Origin: a virus
Direction: 5' to 3' (one strand)
IMG/VR virus record: IMGVR_UViG_3300048930_000238
Coordinates: 1 to 39,999 of that record
Length of the DNA stretch: 39,999 nucleotides
Every line of letters begins with the position of its first letter. Position 1 is the stretch's first letter. Of this stretch, positions 38,224 through 39,999 are shown one piece after another. The notes under the pieces were generated by a model. It saw only the letters and a list, made by a program, of their open reading frames with translations, searched no databases and was not told the origin of the DNA. The position numbers and the translations under genes are program-made.

Positions 38224-38461
38224 ACCCGCATCCTACGGGTCTCCTGTAGCCGGCGATACCAAATTCTTGCCCCCTTGCCCTGGCGGACGTAGGGTTGACC
38301 TAGCGAGCCGTCGCGTCCGGTCCTACCGGTACACGACGACCCCTAGAATGGTGGGGGCAGGATTCGGATTTCCGCGTCCACCCCACCGACCGGCCGAAAG
38401 ATCAGGCCGGCGACTTTGACTGGCATGGATGCGTGACCTACCTACTACGGGGGGGCACGCA
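38224..38461. promoter_or_regulatory. divergent control region between excisionase-like gene and integrase
   Basis: A 238-base non-coding stretch. It holds CCTACCGGTACAC at 38323-38335, which resembles part of the phage motif, and TAGAAT at 38344-38349 as a possible -10 box for the integrase. I could not identify a firm -35 box on either strand. A short G-rich run just before 38462 may serve as ribosome-binding site. Confidence 0.4.
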
Positions 38462-39352
38462 ATGAGATTGCAAGAATACTTCGACGACGTCTACCGTCCA
38501 CTGAAGCTGAGGGGAAAAAGCCCAGCGACGACAAGGCTCTACGGCTGCCTCGTGTCGACGCTCGCGAAGTTCCTTGGTCGTCCGCCAGACCTGGAGGACA
38601 TTGCCGACGAGATGGTTTTGGCTCGGTTCCTCGAATGGAGGACGGCACAGGGCCGTAGCCCGTTCACCGTGGAGAAGGAGAGGCAGCAGCTTGTGGCACT
38701 GGCCCGGCTTGCGAATGAGCGGCGGCTGATCGCTGCCATGCCGTCCTGCGAGGCAGCACCGCTGCCAGACCCGGTGCCAATGGCTTGGAGCACCGAGGAT
38801 CTGCAACAGCTCTACGCCGTGGCGTCGTCGATGCGTGGGCTTGTTGGCACCGTCCATGCGTCTCTCTGGTGGCCGACGCTGATTTCGGTTGCGTTCCAGT
38901 CGGGCGAACGGATCGGTGCCATCATGGCGGTGCCTCGGTCGTGCTACGCGAGGCCATGCCTGACGTTCACGGCACTCACCAGAAAAGGCAAGCGGCGGGG
39001 CCGCGTCTGCGAACTCACTGAGGACGTCTGCGATGCAGTGGAGGCCGTCATGGCGTCGACAAAGTGCGGGCGTGAGTCGCCGATTTTTGTTTGGGATGGA
39101 GCGAAGACGTACCTCTGGGACCGTTTGCGATGGATGCTCGATAAGGCTGGGCTTGCTGGCAAGCGGCTGGGCTTTCAGCAGATACGCCGCTCGTCAATCA
39201 GCATGGTGGCCCGTGCGGGAGGCGATGCCGTTCGCCACGCGGGCCACGCCCAGGCGGCCACGACAAAACGCTGGTACATCGACCCCCGCTTCGTTGATCA
39301 CGGGCCGCGGGCCTGCGATCTGCTACCGAAGCTGCGGTCGAAGAAGAGGTAG
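38462..39352 (+). CDS. int: tyrosine recombinase (phage integrase)
   Basis: 296 residues. The N-terminal 95 residues form the core-binding helical domain (ATTRLYGCLVSTLAKFLGR..EKERQQLVALARLANERRLI). The catalytic domain has Arg150 in SGERIGAI, Lys175 in TRKGKRRG, Arg242 in QQIRRSSIS, His262 in GHAQAATTKRW and Tyr272 as nucleophile. The His normally two or three residues before the second Arg is replaced by Gln. I do not see the extra helix of integron integrases, so this is the phage enzyme. ATG 38462 was chosen over 38429 because G-rich sequence precedes it. It lies next to the right prophage junction. Confidence 0.88.
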   Translation: MRLQEYFDDVYRPLKLRGKSPATTRLYGCLVSTLAKFLGRPPDLEDIADEMVLARFLEWRTAQGRSPFTVEKERQQLVALARLANERRLIAAMPSCEAAPLPDPVPMAWSTEDLQQLYAVASSMRGLVGTVHASLWWPTLISVAFQSGERIGAIMAVPRSCYARPCLTFTALTRKGKRRGRVCELTEDVCDAVEAVMASTKCGRESPIFVWDGAKTYLWDRLRWMLDKAGLAGKRLGFQQIRRSSISMVARAGGDAVRHAGHAQAATTKRWYIDPRFVDHGPRACDLLPKLRSKKR

Positions 39353-39413
39353 GAAATCTATCTGGCAAAGCAACGCGATTCGGCGACAATGCCTGGAATG
39401 ATTGAGGAGTCGG

Positions 39414-39432
39414 CTGCAAGGCTTTGTTAGCT
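39414..39432 (+). other. right half of the split attC and junction of the prophage
   Basis: CTGCAAGGCTTTGTTAGCT has the right arm and GTT box of the attC copies. The preceding bases (GAGGAGTCGG) differ from the expected GATGACGCGATT, so the phage ends just before 39414. The GTT box starts a cassette whose AAC box (AAGCTAAC, 39838-39845) is complementary, confirming this is the proper cassette boundary. Confidence 0.75.
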
Positions 39433-39457
39433 TTTCTTTTTTACCGAGAGGACTGTT

Positions 39458-39844
39458 ATGACTCAGAGATCACTGACACCAGACGAGCAGGCCGAACTCA
39501 AGTCGCTGAACGATGCGGTCAAAGCGGCCATTGAGACCAGGCGAAAATGGCTGGACGCGAAGATGCACGAAATCTCGCGGCTGAAGGTTGGCGACGGAAT
39601 CTACGACCTTGACACCGGGCGGTACGTTGGGATGGTGAAGCGGCTTCATCGCACATGGCAGGACAAGCACGAGGGCGTGCTGGACGCGAACCCCTACTGC
39701 GACTACGAGTTTGAGTCGGAGCCTGGCTTCATCACTAGCACGGCGAGGTATTTTGGGTGTCGTTCGTTCGGGTCGCGAGAGGATGCCGCCAGGGTTCTGG
39801 CCGACCGAGCGGCTGCTTTGGCGAACTTCCGATCCGTAAGCTAA
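39458..39844 (+). CDS. cassette protein, unknown function
   Basis: 128 residues with GAGAGGA nine bases before the ATG. Helical N terminus (PDEQAELKSLNDAVKAAIETRRKWLDAKMHEI), then a strand-rich part around GDGIYDLDTGRYVGMVKRLHRTWQDKH and ANPYCDYEFESEPGF. Not recognised. The stop lies in the AAC box of the following attC, as in other cassettes here. Confidence 0.6.
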   Translation: MTQRSLTPDEQAELKSLNDAVKAAIETRRKWLDAKMHEISRLKVGDGIYDLDTGRYVGMVKRLHRTWQDKHEGVLDANPYCDYEFESEPGFITSTARYFGCRSFGSREDAARVLADRAAALANFRSVS

Positions 39845-39928
39845 CGGCTGCCTTCAGCAGATCGCAGCCAGAGGAGTAACCATGAGTAACCAACGTGATC
39901 GCGATTCTGCTGCAAGGCTTTGTTCTCT
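39838..39928 (+). other. integron attC site 4
   Basis: The AAC box AAGCTAAC (39838-39845) matches the GTTAGCTT at 39426. Left arm CGGCTGCCTTCAGCAGATCGC and right arm GCGATTCTGCTGCAAGGC pair as in other copies. The GTT box GTTCTCT is at 39922-39928. GAGGAG precedes ATG 39882. Confidence 0.85.
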
Positions 39929-39980
39929 CTGTCCTGGTTTTTTCTCAGTTATCCGGACTTTCCGGAAATCTCTGAAGTAG
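39882..39980 (+). CDS. attC-encoded leader peptide
   Basis: A 32-residue frame from the attC start codon, with GAGGAG six bases upstream. Here the spacer is one base longer than in the other sites, so the right arm is read in another frame (DSAARLCSLC). It ends at TAG 39978-39980, ten bases before an ATG (39990) that could start the next cassette gene, cut by the window end. Confidence 0.35.
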   Translation: MSNQRDRDSAARLCSLCPGFFSVIRTFRKSLK

Positions 39981-39999
39981 AAAACGAGCATGAAAGCAC

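Noticed and set aside
38462-39352. Recombinase as the integron integrase IntI of the flanking array
   Set aside because: It lies inside the prophage end, next to an excisionase-like gene, and lacks the visible IntI-specific extra helix.

Overview
The window is a complete-looking siphovirus-type prophage of about 37.4 kb (roughly 1965-39413) sitting inside an integron gene-cassette array. The flanks (1-1964 and 39414-39999) carry a 90-nt element repeated with features of integron attC sites: an AAC box and a GTT box that are complementary, imperfectly paired inner arms, and boxes that vary from cassette to cassette but always match the start and end of the same cassette. The prophage splits one of these attC sites: the AAC box lies at 1957-1964 and the remaining arm with its GTT box lies at 39414-39432. 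No housekeeping gene is present, so the host cannot be named. The GC-rich sequence, chromosomal-type cassette array, CsrA-like and PspC-like genes and protease-rich phage would suit a planctomycete or similar Gram-negative bacterium, but this is a weak inference.

Left flank (1-1964): cassettes for a DUF4326 protein, an HNH endonuclease, and a pair of small proteins. Several attC sites carry their own Shine-Dalgarno sequence, ATG and an open frame encoding a DDDAILLQGFV peptide that runs into the next cassette. It is either fused to the cassette gene or stops on an ATGA overlap with it. Right flank: one more small-protein cassette and the next attC.

Prophage, read from right to left: a tyrosine integrase (38462-39352, +) diverges from an excisionase-like HTH protein and a PspC-like membrane protein. 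Next comes a leftward early operon (37564-29663): small proteins, a CsrA-like protein, YqaJ exonuclease, Bet/RecT annealase, a 450-nt non-coding array of NNNCC pentamers, a winged-helix protein, replication initiator and helicase-loader-like proteins, a RuvC-like resolvase and small DNA-binding proteins with operator-like repeats. The leftward late region (29387-2072) holds the large terminase, a gpW-like protein, a lambda-type portal, a fused protease/major capsid protein, a decoration protein, head-tail connectors, tail proteins, a frameshifted tail chaperone pair, tape measure, and tail-tip or fibre proteins. It ends with a block of accessory and membrane-associated genes that includes an SPFH protein, a metallophosphoesterase, a papain-like and a trypsin-like protease. 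A five-gene glycosylation module (17237-21342) is embedded in the tail genes. A two-gene rightward unit (26670-27252) with its own promoter interrupts the packaging genes.

Most phage genes are joined by ATGA, GTGA or TGATG overlaps, so translation is probably coupled over long stretches. A motif resembling GGTANACTGACGTATAG precedes several transcription units and may be the phage promoter or operator.
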